From Bacteroidia bacterium (GTDB taxonomy: Bacteria; Bacteroidota; Bacteroidia; Flavobacteriales; Flavobacteriaceae), in contig JAUIBW010000037.1 in assembly GCA_030427585.1 (NCBI GenBank), forward strand, positions 1-55,245: 55,245 bases of DNA. The letters are read 5' to 3'. The translations under genes were made by a program, and so were the position numbers. Of the stretch, positions 1-7,894 are shown piece after piece. The notes under the pieces are model-generated. The model saw only the letters and a program-made list of their open reading frames with translations, ran no database searches and was not told where the DNA came from. The stretch's first letter is position 1; each line of letters begins with the position of its first letter.

Positions 1-8
1 TGCGGGTG

Positions 9-16
9 CAAACATA
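9..16 (-). promoter_or_regulatory. -7 promoter box for a gene left of the window
   Basis: On the minus strand this reads TATGTTTG, a match to TAnnTTTG. TTG trinucleotides on the minus strand at 36-38 and 39-41 lie 19 and 22 bases upstream, the right distance for the -33 element. A gene transcribed leftward from the edge of the window is therefore likely. Confidence 0.45.
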
Positions 17-249
17 CAACCCTTTTTCTTTCTAACAACAAAATTTAGTAACTATTTTGAAACTTTTTTTTAACAACCTGATATCATAAACTTTACACTA
101 AATTAAAAACAACAAGAAAACAACATAACACAAACACTAATCTTAATATAGATCATACCTAACTTAACAGGAACATAATAAAGATCAACAACTACTCTAC
201 CCTATATCCATACTATAACATTAATCTACTAAATTATATCTTATATATA

Positions 250-280
250 TTGTATGGGTTTTATTATCGTATTATCTTTG
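250..280 (+). promoter_or_regulatory. thrS promoter (TTG / TATCTTTG)
   Basis: The -7 box TATCTTTG is at 273-280 and a -33 TTG at 250-252, with a 20-base spacer typical of Bacteroidota promoters. The predicted transcription start leaves a leader of only about 10-15 bases before the thrS ATG. There is no room for a T-box or other attenuator. Confidence 0.65.
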
Positions 281-299
281 CTCCTTTAATTAGAAAAAG

Positions 300-2246
300 A
301 TGATCAAGATTACGTTACCAGACGGTTCGATTAGAGAGTACAATAGCGAAGTTACTGCTATGGATGTTGCAAAAGATATTAGTGAAGGTTTTGCCAGAAA
401 TGTAATTTCTGCAAAATTTAACGAAACTACTATCGAGACCTCCACAAAATTAACCACAGATGGTAACCTAGTTTTATTTACATGGAGAGACGATGAAGGT
501 AAAATAGCATTTAGACATTCTACATCTCATGTCCTTGCCCAAGCTCTTGAAGAATTATATCCTGGAGTTAAACTATCTATTGGTCCGGCTATAGATAATG
601 GGTTTTATTACGATGTAGATCTGGGAGATCAAGTTATTTCTGAAAAAGATTTTAAAGCAATCGAAGATAAAATGCTTGAAATTGCAAGAGGAAAGCATGA
701 TTTTAAAATGAGGTCTGTTTCTAAAGCTGATGCTCTAGCTAAATACAAAGAAGAAAACAACCAGTATAAAGTCGAATTAATTGAAAACCTAGAAGATGGT
801 ACAATAACATTTTGTGACCACGACACTTTTACCGATTTATGCCGAGGAGGACATATTCCTAACACTGGGCTTATTAAAGCCGTAAAAATCATGAGTGTTG
901 CAGGAGCATATTGGCGTGGTGACGAGAATAATAAACAACTAACAAGAGTCTACGGGACTTCTTTTCCGAAGCAAAAAGAATTAAAAGAATATTTAGAATT
1001 ACTTGAAGAAGCAAAAAAACGAGATCACAGAAAAGTAGGAAAAGAACTCGGTCTTTTTACTTTTTCTCAAAGGGTAGGTCAAGGATTACCTTTATGGCTC
1101 CCAAAAGGAGCAGCTTTACGAGATCGCTTAGAGCAATTCCTGAAAAAGGCTCAGAAAAAAGCTGGTTATGAAATGGTGGTTACGCCGCACATAGGTCAAA
1201 AAGAATTATATGTTACTTCTGGTCATTATGCAAAATATGGAGAAGATAGCTTCCAACCTATCAATACTCCAGCTGAAGGTGAGGAATTCTTACTAAAACC
1301 AATGAATTGTCCTCATCACTGTGAGATATATAATAGTGAACCATGGTCATATCGAGATCTACCTATACGATATGCTGAGTTTGGGACTGTATATAGGTAT
1401 GAACAAAGTGGAGAGCTTCATGGACTTACTCGTGTAAGAGGCTTTACACAGGATGATGCTCATATTTTTTGTACTCCTGATCAATTAGACCTAGAGTTTA
1501 AAAAAGTAATTGATTTGGTTTTATACGTTTTTGGATCTTTAGGTTTTGAAAACTTTACAGCACAAGTATCTGTACGAGACTTAGAAAAACCAGATAAATA
1601 TATTGGAGATGTCGAAAATTGGGAAAAAGCAGAAAACGCCATTATAAATGCCGCAAAAGACAAAGGATTAAATTATATAATCGAGAGCGGAGAAGCTGCC
1701 TTTTATGGCCCTAAGCTCGATTTTATGGTAAAAGATGCATTAGGAAGAAATTGGCAATTAGGAACTATACAGGTAGATTACAACCTCCCAGAGCGTTTTG
1801 ATCTTACATATAAAGGCAGTGATAACGAATTGCACAGACCAGTAATGATTCATAGAGCTCCTTTTGGTAGTATGGAGAGATTTATTGCTATCTTGCTAGA
1901 ACACACAGGAGGTAATTTCCCTCTGTGGCTAATGCCAGAGCAAGCTATTATACTCTCTATCAGCGAGAAATATGAAAAATACTCTGAAAAAGTTTTAAAT
2001 TTGTTAGAAAATGACGAAATTCGCGCCCTTGCTGATCATAGAAATGAAACAATTGGTAAAAAGATTAGAGAGGCAGAAATGAATAAATTTCCTTATATTA
2101 TCATTGTAGGGGAACAGGAAGAGAGAGACAACACCATATCGGTTCGAAAACATGGTGGTGAAGATTTAGGAGCTATATCAATTGAAGAGTTTTCTAAAAT
2201 AATAAAAGAAGAAATTAACAAAACGCTAAAACCGTTTAATGGATAA
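300..2246 (+). CDS. thrS: Threonine--tRNA ligase
   Basis: This class II synthetase charges tRNA-Thr with threonine in the cytoplasm. The order of parts is that of a full-length bacterial enzyme (648 aa): an N-terminal TGS domain (about residues 1-62), the editing domain with HSTSH at 73-77 and the later CRGGH motif, the catalytic core and a C-terminal anticodon-binding domain. C337 in MNCPHH matches the conserved zinc cysteine. Motif 2 is visible as the FTQDDAH region and motif 3 as GSMERF. The ATG follows a good promoter closely. infC, rpmI and rplT lie downstream on the same strand, an arrangement common in bacteria. Confidence 0.98.
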   Translation: MIKITLPDGSIREYNSEVTAMDVAKDISEGFARNVISAKFNETTIETSTKLTTDGNLVLFTWRDDEGKIAFRHSTSHVLAQALEELYPGVKLSIGPAIDNGFYYDVDLGDQVISEKDFKAIEDKMLEIARGKHDFKMRSVSKADALAKYKEENNQYKVELIENLEDGTITFCDHDTFTDLCRGGHIPNTGLIKAVKIMSVAGAYWRGDENNKQLTRVYGTSFPKQKELKEYLELLEEAKKRDHRKVGKELGLFTFSQRVGQGLPLWLPKGAALRDRLEQFLKKAQKKAGYEMVVTPHIGQKELYVTSGHYAKYGEDSFQPINTPAEGEEFLLKPMNCPHHCEIYNSEPWSYRDLPIRYAEFGTVYRYEQSGELHGLTRVRGFTQDDAHIFCTPDQLDLEFKKVIDLVLYVFGSLGFENFTAQVSVRDLEKPDKYIGDVENWEKAENAIINAAKDKGLNYIIESGEAAFYGPKLDFMVKDALGRNWQLGTIQVDYNLPERFDLTYKGSDNELHRPVMIHRAPFGSMERFIAILLEHTGGNFPLWLMPEQAIILSISEKYEKYSEKVLNLLENDEIRALADHRNETIGKKIREAEMNKFPYIIIVGEQEERDNTISVRKHGGEDLGAISIEEFSKIIKEEINKTLKPFNG

Positions 2247-2280
2247 CGATAAATTAAGTTTAATTTAAAAATTTTAAGTC

Positions 2281-2832
2281 ATAGCAATAAGAAGAAGAAG
2301 GTCTCAAAAACCACTAAGAGTAATCAAAGAAGATGCACACAGAATCAACCATAAGATTCGTGTTGATGAAGTGCGTCTTGTAGGTGACAACGTAGAAGTT
2401 GGTGTTTACCCAACCAAAAAAGCGCTACAACTTGCTGAAGAGCAAGAACTTGATCTTGTAGAAATTTCGCCTAAAGCAGTGCCTCCTGTTTGTAAAATAA
2501 TGGATTATAAAAAATTCCTTTATGAACAGAAGAAAAGAGACAAAGCCTTAAAATCAAAGGCCACTAAGGTTGTTATTAAAGAAATTAGATTTGGTCCTAA
2601 CACAGATGAGCATGATTATGAGTTCAAGAAAAAGCATGCGATTAAGTTTTTATCTGAAGGAGCCAAATTAAAAGCTTATGTCTTTTTTAAAGGACGTTCA
2701 ATTATATATAAAGATCAAGGTCAAATTCTACTACTTAGGTTAGCACAAGAACTAGAAGAGTATGGCAAAGTAGAACAAATGCCAAAACTTGAAGGTAAAC
2801 GAATGATTATGTTTATCGCTCCAAAAAAATAA
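2281..2832 (+). CDS. infC: Translation initiation factor IF-3, AUA start
   Basis: IF-3 binds the 30S subunit, keeps it apart from 50S and proofreads the start codon. The first ordinary start codon in frame is GTG at 2371, but the conserved IF-3 N-terminus continues upstream as AIRRRRSQKPLRV followed by the NHKIRVDEVRLVG segment. An in-frame TAA at 2275-2277 leaves only GTC (2278) and ATA (2281) before that segment, so I place the start at ATA 2281, giving 183 aa, a normal IF-3 length. A rare start codon fits the known autoregulation of infC (AUU in Escherichia coli). The C-terminal domain ends in the conserved KRMIMFIAPKK. The gene is 34 bases after thrS. Confidence 0.93.
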   Translation: MAIRRRRSQKPLRVIKEDAHRINHKIRVDEVRLVGDNVEVGVYPTKKALQLAEEQELDLVEISPKAVPPVCKIMDYKKFLYEQKKRDKALKSKATKVVIKEIRFGPNTDEHDYEFKKKHAIKFLSEGAKLKAYVFFKGRSIIYKDQGQILLLRLAQELEEYGKVEQMPKLEGKRMIMFIAPKK

Positions 2833-2893
2833 GAAACTCTTGTTAAAAAGGAGTCATTAAGATAATAAGTGAGATTATAAAAACAAGGATACA

Positions 2894-3091
2894 ATGCCTA
2901 AAATGAAAACAAAATCCAGTGCAAAAAAGCGTTTTAAGCTTACTGGTACTGGTAAAATCAAAAGAAAGCACGCTTTTAAGAGTCATATTTTGACAAAAAA
3001 ATCTAAAAAACGTAAGCTTGCTTTAACGCACGCAACATTAGTGCACAAAAGCGATGAAAATAGTATTAAAGAACAATTACGTTTAAAGTAA
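2894..3091 (+). CDS. rpmI: 50S ribosomal protein bL35
   Basis: This is a small (65 aa), very basic protein of the large ribosomal subunit. It begins MPKMKTKSSAKKRFKLTGTG, the conserved L35 start, and has the family's usual length. It lies 61 bases after infC and 140 bases before rplT in the classical infC-rpmI-rplT order. Confidence 0.97.
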   Translation: MPKMKTKSSAKKRFKLTGTGKIKRKHAFKSHILTKKSKKRKLALTHATLVHKSDENSIKEQLRLK

Positions 3092-3231
3092 TTTTTTTTA
3101 ATCAGGTTAGAATTAGTATAAACCCAGGAGTTAGGCCTACAAAATTTTAGATTTTCAATTTTCGAATTAAGAACTAAAATTCAAATGATAAAGTGTCGTT
3201 ATCGACCGCCTACTACTAAAAAATTTAAATT
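3092..3231 (+). promoter_or_regulatory. Possible leader of rplT
   Basis: This 140-base gap is long for the interior of an infC-rpmI-rplT operon. It contains the palindrome TAGGCCTA near 3135 and a second GCCTAC copy near 3210 that could pair partly with the upstream AGTTAGGC. L20 represses its own operon through mRNA structure in several bacteria, so a leader is plausible, but I cannot fold it here. Confidence 0.25.
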
Positions 3232-3576
3232 ATGCCAAGATCAGTAAATTCTGTTGCAAAAAGAGCTAGAAGAAAAAAAGTTCTTAAGCAAGCAAAAGGT
3301 TATTTCGGACGTCGTAAAAACGTTTGGACAGTAGCAAAAAATGCGGTTGATAAAGCGATGCAATATTCGTATAGAGACCGTAAAGCAAAAAAGAGAACTT
3401 TCCGTGCATTATGGATTACTCGTATTAATGCGGGTGCCCGTTTACATGGTATGTCTTATTCTCAATTTATGGGAAAAGTAAAAGCTAATAATATCGAATT
3501 AAACCGTAAGGTTCTTGCCGATTTAGCGATGAACAACCCAGAAGCTTTTCAAGCGATTGTAGAAAAAGTAAAGTAA
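3232..3576 (+). CDS. rplT: 50S ribosomal protein bL20
   Basis: L20 binds 23S rRNA early in 50S assembly. The protein has 114 aa, the usual length, with the basic N-terminal extension MPRSVNSVAKRARRKKVLKQ and the conserved YFGRRKNVW and RDRKAKKR segments. It is the last gene of the translation operon and is followed by a strong terminator. Confidence 0.98.
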   Translation: MPRSVNSVAKRARRKKVLKQAKGYFGRRKNVWTVAKNAVDKAMQYSYRDRKAKKRTFRALWITRINAGARLHGMSYSQFMGKVKANNIELNRKVLADLAMNNPEAFQAIVEKVK

Positions 3577-3610
3577 TTCTTTTAATAAAATAATACAATC
3601 TCACTTATAA

Positions 3611-3645
3611 AAATCCTGCTTTTGAAGCAGGATTTTTTTATTTTT
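3611..3645 (+). terminator. Terminator of the infC-rpmI-rplT operon
   Basis: An 11-base perfect inverted repeat, AAATCCTGCTT / AAGCAGGATTT with a 3-base loop, is followed by a T-rich run. Confidence 0.9.
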
Positions 3646-3750
3646 AACATTTATACAGCGATGTATTTCATCGTCAAAAAAGAGTATTTAATCTATCAAA
3701 AAGAATGTGGATTGGTATTTTTTCATTACTTTTAAGAAAACCAAATAGAT

Positions 3751-4158
3751 ATGAGAAAAAAGCACTTTTTGCTTATATCAGTATCACTTTTAATTAATCA
3801 GGGATTATTGGCTCAAGATCATAGTATACATTCTAGCCCTAACAGTTTAGGAGCAGAACAAATTTTTGATCTTTTAGAAATGCCTTTTCTGACCATTGCA
3901 CTTATATTTAGTTTTCTTACTGCTACGCAGCTAAAAATAGGAAGGCTTGGATCAGGAATGACACTACTTGCTTGGGGGTTTGTAGTCATGGCTCTTGGAT
4001 ATCTTCATATGCAAATAGCTCATATCTTTGGTTATAATATTTTCAAGAATATGTTTGGGAATACTTTTGGTAATTACATTTGGTTTATCGCACTAATTCT
4101 TACATGGGGTTTATCGGCATTAGGCTTTTATAAAATATATAAAGCCAGCAAAATATGA
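3751..4158 (+). CDS. Small membrane protein of unknown function
   Basis: I do not recognise the family. The 135-aa protein starts with a signal peptide ending near LLAQ (about residue 21) and a short polar stretch with several histidines (DHSIHSS). Three membrane segments follow: roughly EMPFLTIALIFSFLTATQL, TLLAWGFVVMALGYLHMQIAHIFG and NYIWFIALILTWGLSALGFY. The second ends in HMQIAH, two histidines that could bind metal or haem or sense a signal; this is a guess. It ends six bases before a hybrid kinase on the same strand, so the two are probably co-transcribed. A weak TACTTTTA box at 3727-3734 may be its promoter. Confidence 0.75.
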   Translation: MRKKHFLLISVSLLINQGLLAQDHSIHSSPNSLGAEQIFDLLEMPFLTIALIFSFLTATQLKIGRLGSGMTLLAWGFVVMALGYLHMQIAHIFGYNIFKNMFGNTFGNYIWFIALILTWGLSALGFYKIYKASKI

Positions 4159-4164
4159 CCCTAG

Positions 4165-6939
4165 ATGATCTTAAAATGGTTTAAAAGAATAACGGCCGCT
4201 AAGAAAACCAATCCAAAAAAAAGCCAAGAAGAGCAAAAAATTATTGATCTTATTGATTTTCTTTGGAAAGAAATTGACATATCTAAAAATACTTCTAATC
4301 TAAAAATAAAAGTAAACGCTTTTAGAGAATTTTCTTATGTAAAAAAAGTTGAGTTTTTACCCGAATTGTACTTATTTCTGGAAGAATATATTACAGAAAA
4401 AAATGCAATACGACGACCTAGCAAACAATTTGTACGTAATCAAATTATAGAACGATATAATTCATTATTCAAGCATATATCCTTCAAGTTAATATTTGAT
4501 CCATTAAAAGAACAAGAATTAATCTTATGTAAAGTTTTTCTCTCTAAAGTGTTAGAGAAATCTTCAGAACTTATTGGTAGTTATAATGATTCTAAAATCA
4601 TTTATATCAAAAAATACCTGGATACACCATATAATTTTCATACTATTGACCTGATCAAAGAGAGAAAAAATCTATTAGATTTTTCTAATCAGATTTTTCT
4701 TAAAATCAAAAATAGCTTAGGTATAAATGCAATCACCAATATCTATTTACTTATTTATAAAAAGCATTTTCAATCTTATCATTTATTAGACTCATTTACC
4801 GCAATCTTAAATGTAATTCCCGAAGAAATTCTTGCCAAGGATCTGATCAACTTCCCTAGCAAACAACAAATGCATAAAATGTTGCAGAAACAACTTTATA
4901 GTTTAGAAGAAATTAATGAAAGACTTACCAAAGAAGTTGTTGAAAGAAAAAAAGTAGAGGAAGAACTAAAATATAGTGAGCATTTAAATACAACTATATT
5001 AGAAACAGCAATGGATGGTGTAGTTTTAGTAAATAGTAAAGGAATTGTACTGAATTGGAATAAGCAAGCAGAGAATATACTAGAGTTAAAAAGAGAAGAA
5101 ACGATTGGACACAGTATCTATTCATTAGTCCCATATAAACTTAGACAAGAACTAAAAAGAAGTTTTAGTAATTATATACAAACCGGAGATGATGAACTGA
5201 TCAATAAAAGAGTAGAAACCTCTGTAAACAGGAAAAACGGTTCTATTGTATATATAGAGCTTACTGTTATTGCAATTGAAACCAAAGATGATTATCTTTT
5301 CAATGGTTTTTTTAGAGATATCACCAATCGAAAGATTATTGATAATGAAATTAGAGAAGCTAAGGTTATCGCAGAAAAATCTGCGAAAGCAAAGACCATT
5401 TTTTTGTCTAATATGAGTCACGAAATCAGGACTCCTCTTAATGTTATTTTAGGGCTTACAGGTATTTTACAAAAGAGTGATTTTAGCAATCCTCATATAG
5501 ATAAAAAAAACTTAGATGGAATTCAGTTTTCTGCTGAAAATCTTTTGATACTAATCAACGACATTCTTGATTTCTCTAAAATTGAAGCTGGAAAACTCAC
5601 ATTACACAATACAGATTTTAGTCTTAAAGAATTAATTACTAACATCTCACGTGGTTTTAAAATAAAAGCAGATGAAAAAGGTTTAAAATACACAATGCTC
5701 ATTGATCCTTCTGTACCTAAATTTATTATTGGGGATCAACTTAGGTTAAATCAAATTCTAATCAATTTAATAGGTAATGCGATAAAATTTACCCAAACTG
5801 GGGAGATAACAATACAGGTAAAAACAGAAAAGTCAAGCACAAAAGGAATTACTATTAATTTTTCTGTAAAAGACACAGGAGTTGGTATCCCTAAAAATAA
5901 GCTCAAGAATATTTTCGAAAGCTTTTATCAGGTACATAAACCAGGAAAAAATAAGATAGAAGGAACGGGGCTTGGTCTTTCAATCTCTAAACAACTTATA
6001 GAGCTACAGGGAGGAGTACTTAAAGCTGAAAGTAAACCAGGAGTCGGATCAACTTTTGATTTCTCTATTACATATACTAAAAGTGATTTTAGATCTACAG
6101 AAATAAATAGGAAAAATACTACTATGTCTGAAAATAACCATAACCTATCTGGAGTAAAAGTACTGATAGTTGAAGACAACAAAATGAACCAGTTTTTTAT
6201 AAAACAATTATTCTCTAATTGGCATATAGATGCGCATATAGCAGATAACGGAATGATTGCATTAGAAAAACTTAAAAATTTCACTTATGATCTAATACTT
6301 ATGGATATGCATATGCCAGTAATGGATGGCCCCGAAACTACAGAAATCATAAGAAATTCTAATGATGATAAGACTAACAAAATACCTATAATAGCTTGCT
6401 CGGCAGATGTGTTCCCAGAATCAAAAAAGAAAGCAATAGAATCTGGAATGAATTTTTACCTTACTAAACCATTAAGCGAACAAGCTCTTGAAGAAGTACT
6501 ATTAAGTATCTTATCAAAAAACGTACAAGATGACACTACTATCTTTGTTAGCACAGATAATACAGATAAACCAACATCTTTAGAAGTTAAAAAATTCTGT
6601 GACCTGTCCTTTCTAAAAAAGACTTTTGATAATGACATCGAAATTATTCAAGGGGTTTTACAAATATTCATTGAGGAGACCCCTAAAGATTATCAAAAAC
6701 TAAAACATGCAATTGAAGAAAAAAATTGGGATATAGCACAAGAAACTGCCCACAAACTTAAATCTAGTTTTAAAACTATTGGTTTAAAAAATGAAACAGA
6801 TATTCTACAAAAAATAGAATATTCATCAAAAGAAAGGTTAGAATTTAGCCTGCTCAAAGAATACTTTATAGAACTAAATCAATCCTATCCCAAAATCATC
6901 AAAGAAATCAATCGGTATATACAAGATTTTCCTTCTTAA
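4165..6939 (+). CDS. Cytoplasmic hybrid sensor histidine kinase (PAS-HisKA-HATPase-REC-HPt)
   Basis: The protein has a complete internal phosphorelay. In order: an uncharacterised helical region (about 1-245), a coiled-coil linker, a PAS domain (about 270-395), HisKA with phospho-accepting H419 in SHEIRTP, HATPase with N534/N538, D570-T-G-V-G and GTGLGLS, a receiver domain with acidic D671 neighbourhood, phospho-acceptor D714 and K768, and a C-terminal HPt domain with H863 in AHKLKSS. I see no membrane segment, so it should sense a cytoplasmic cue or a partner. The co-directional membrane protein six bases upstream is an obvious candidate. No separate response regulator lies nearby, so the output must be encoded elsewhere. 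Confidence 0.93.
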   Translation: MILKWFKRITAAKKTNPKKSQEEQKIIDLIDFLWKEIDISKNTSNLKIKVNAFREFSYVKKVEFLPELYLFLEEYITEKNAIRRPSKQFVRNQIIERYNSLFKHISFKLIFDPLKEQELILCKVFLSKVLEKSSELIGSYNDSKIIYIKKYLDTPYNFHTIDLIKERKNLLDFSNQIFLKIKNSLGINAITNIYLLIYKKHFQSYHLLDSFTAILNVIPEEILAKDLINFPSKQQMHKMLQKQLYSLEEINERLTKEVVERKKVEEELKYSEHLNTTILETAMDGVVLVNSKGIVLNWNKQAENILELKREETIGHSIYSLVPYKLRQELKRSFSNYIQTGDDELINKRVETSVNRKNGSIVYIELTVIAIETKDDYLFNGFFRDITNRKIIDNEIREAKVIAEKSAKAKTIFLSNMSHEIRTPLNVILGLTGILQKSDFSNPHIDKKNLDGIQFSAENLLILINDILDFSKIEAGKLTLHNTDFSLKELITNISRGFKIKADEKGLKYTMLIDPSVPKFIIGDQLRLNQILINLIGNAIKFTQTGEITIQVKTEKSSTKGITINFSVKDTGVGIPKNKLKNIFESFYQVHKPGKNKIEGTGLGLSISKQLIELQGGVLKAESKPGVGSTFDFSITYTKSDFRSTEINRKNTTMSENNHNLSGVKVLIVEDNKMNQFFIKQLFSNWHIDAHIADNGMIALEKLKNFTYDLILMDMHMPVMDGPETTEIIRNSNDDKTNKIPIIACSADVFPESKKKAIESGMNFYLTKPLSEQALEEVLLSILSKNVQDDTTIFVSTDNTDKPTSLEVKKFCDLSFLKKTFDNDIEIIQGVLQIFIEETPKDYQKLKHAIEEKNWDIAQETAHKLKSSFKTIGLKNETDILQKIEYSSKERLEFSLLKEYFIELNQSYPKIIKEINRYIQDFPS

Positions 6940-6977
6940 ATACACAAAAAAGAAAACATTTTTTTATTCTCGATTAT

Positions 6978-6985
6978 TATCTTTG
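6978..6985 (+). promoter_or_regulatory. -7 box TATCTTTG, near-leaderless start
   Basis: This exact TAnnTTTG match ends only five bases before the ATG of the RNA methyltransferase gene. Transcription should start at or within a base or two of the start codon. No clear -33 TTG is visible. Confidence 0.55.
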
Positions 6986-6990
6986 CGTTT

Positions 6991-7800
6991 ATGCAAAACC
7001 AAATAAAAAGTCTTCAGAATGATAAAATAAAATTTCTTAACCAGCTTAAAGAAAAATCGAGAGTTCGCAAAAGAGAAAAACGTTTTATTATTGAAGGTAA
7101 ACGTGAGATTACATTAGCCATACAAGGAAAATATACAATTACTCAGCTTTATTATTGCTCTTCTATTATTTCACTTCAAGAAATTTTGGCACTACTCACC
7201 TCTTCTCAACATCAAATTGAACTGTTTGAGATTACTTTAGAAATCTATCAAAAACTGGCCTACAGAACCACAACCGAAGGAGTCTTAGCCGTGGCTATTT
7301 CAAAAGATAATGATATCAAAAATTTCACCTTATCATCAAAAAACTCCTTGATTCTTGTAGCTGAATCTCCTGAAAAACCTGGTAACATAGGAGCTTTATT
7401 GCGTACCGCAGATGCGGCTCAACTAGATGCGGTTTTTATTGCAAACCCAAAAACCGATATTTACAATCCCAACATTATACGATCTAGCGTTGGATGTATA
7501 TTTACCAACAATATTGCAACCGGATCTTCTACAGCTATTATAGATTTCTTAAAAAATTACAATATCAATATTTATGGTGCTGCATTACAAAAATCTGTAG
7601 ATTATCACACTCAAGATTATACCAGACCTACTGCTATAGTGGTTGGTACTGAAGCTACAGGATTAAGTGATATTTTTTTAGAAAGTACAACTCAAAACAT
7701 TAAAATACCAATGAGCGGTGTAATAGATTCAATGAATGTTTCTGTCGCTGCTGGAATTCTTATTTTTGAAGCAAAACGGCAACGAGGGTTTACGGGCTAA
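6991..7800 (+). CDS. TrmH/SpoU-family RNA 2'-O-methyltransferase
   Basis: A SPOUT-class enzyme that methylates ribose 2'-hydroxyls in rRNA or tRNA using S-adenosylmethionine. The N-terminal part (about 1-105) resembles the SpoU substrate-binding domain. The trefoil-knot domain follows, with NIGALLRTAD at 132-141, VVGTEATGLSD at 217-227 and the SAM-binding loop IPMSGVIDSMNVSVAAG ending at 255, including N249. The length of 269 aa is normal. It resembles RlmB/TrmH proteins but the target nucleotide cannot be read from sequence. The start codon sits almost directly after the promoter box, and no earlier start is needed. Confidence 0.93.
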   Translation: MQNQIKSLQNDKIKFLNQLKEKSRVRKREKRFIIEGKREITLAIQGKYTITQLYYCSSIISLQEILALLTSSQHQIELFEITLEIYQKLAYRTTTEGVLAVAISKDNDIKNFTLSSKNSLILVAESPEKPGNIGALLRTADAAQLDAVFIANPKTDIYNPNIIRSSVGCIFTNNIATGSSTAIIDFLKNYNINIYGAALQKSVDYHTQDYTRPTAIVVGTEATGLSDIFLESTTQNIKIPMSGVIDSMNVSVAAGILIFEAKRQRGFTG

Positions 7801-7894
7801 AAGATTAAAAATAGTACTGAAAATCAATTAAAAATTATTACCTTACCGTTTCCTACATATCCCAAATCTTTAAATTACTAATTGCTCTAAACCA

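Larger units (their letters stand above)
1..299. other. Intergenic region with two divergent promoters
   Basis: No gene is seen here. Both ends carry Bacteroidota-type promoter boxes, one pointing left out of the window and one pointing right to thrS. The stretch from about 60 to 240 is very AT-rich and poor in G on the plus strand, with runs of A and C. It shows no coding frame, hairpin or tRNA-like fold that I can recognise. Confidence 0.6.

Noticed and set aside
1..30. Possible tRNA or rRNA 3' end at the left edge
   Set aside because: There is no CCA or cloverleaf arm; the bases fit a leftward promoter better.
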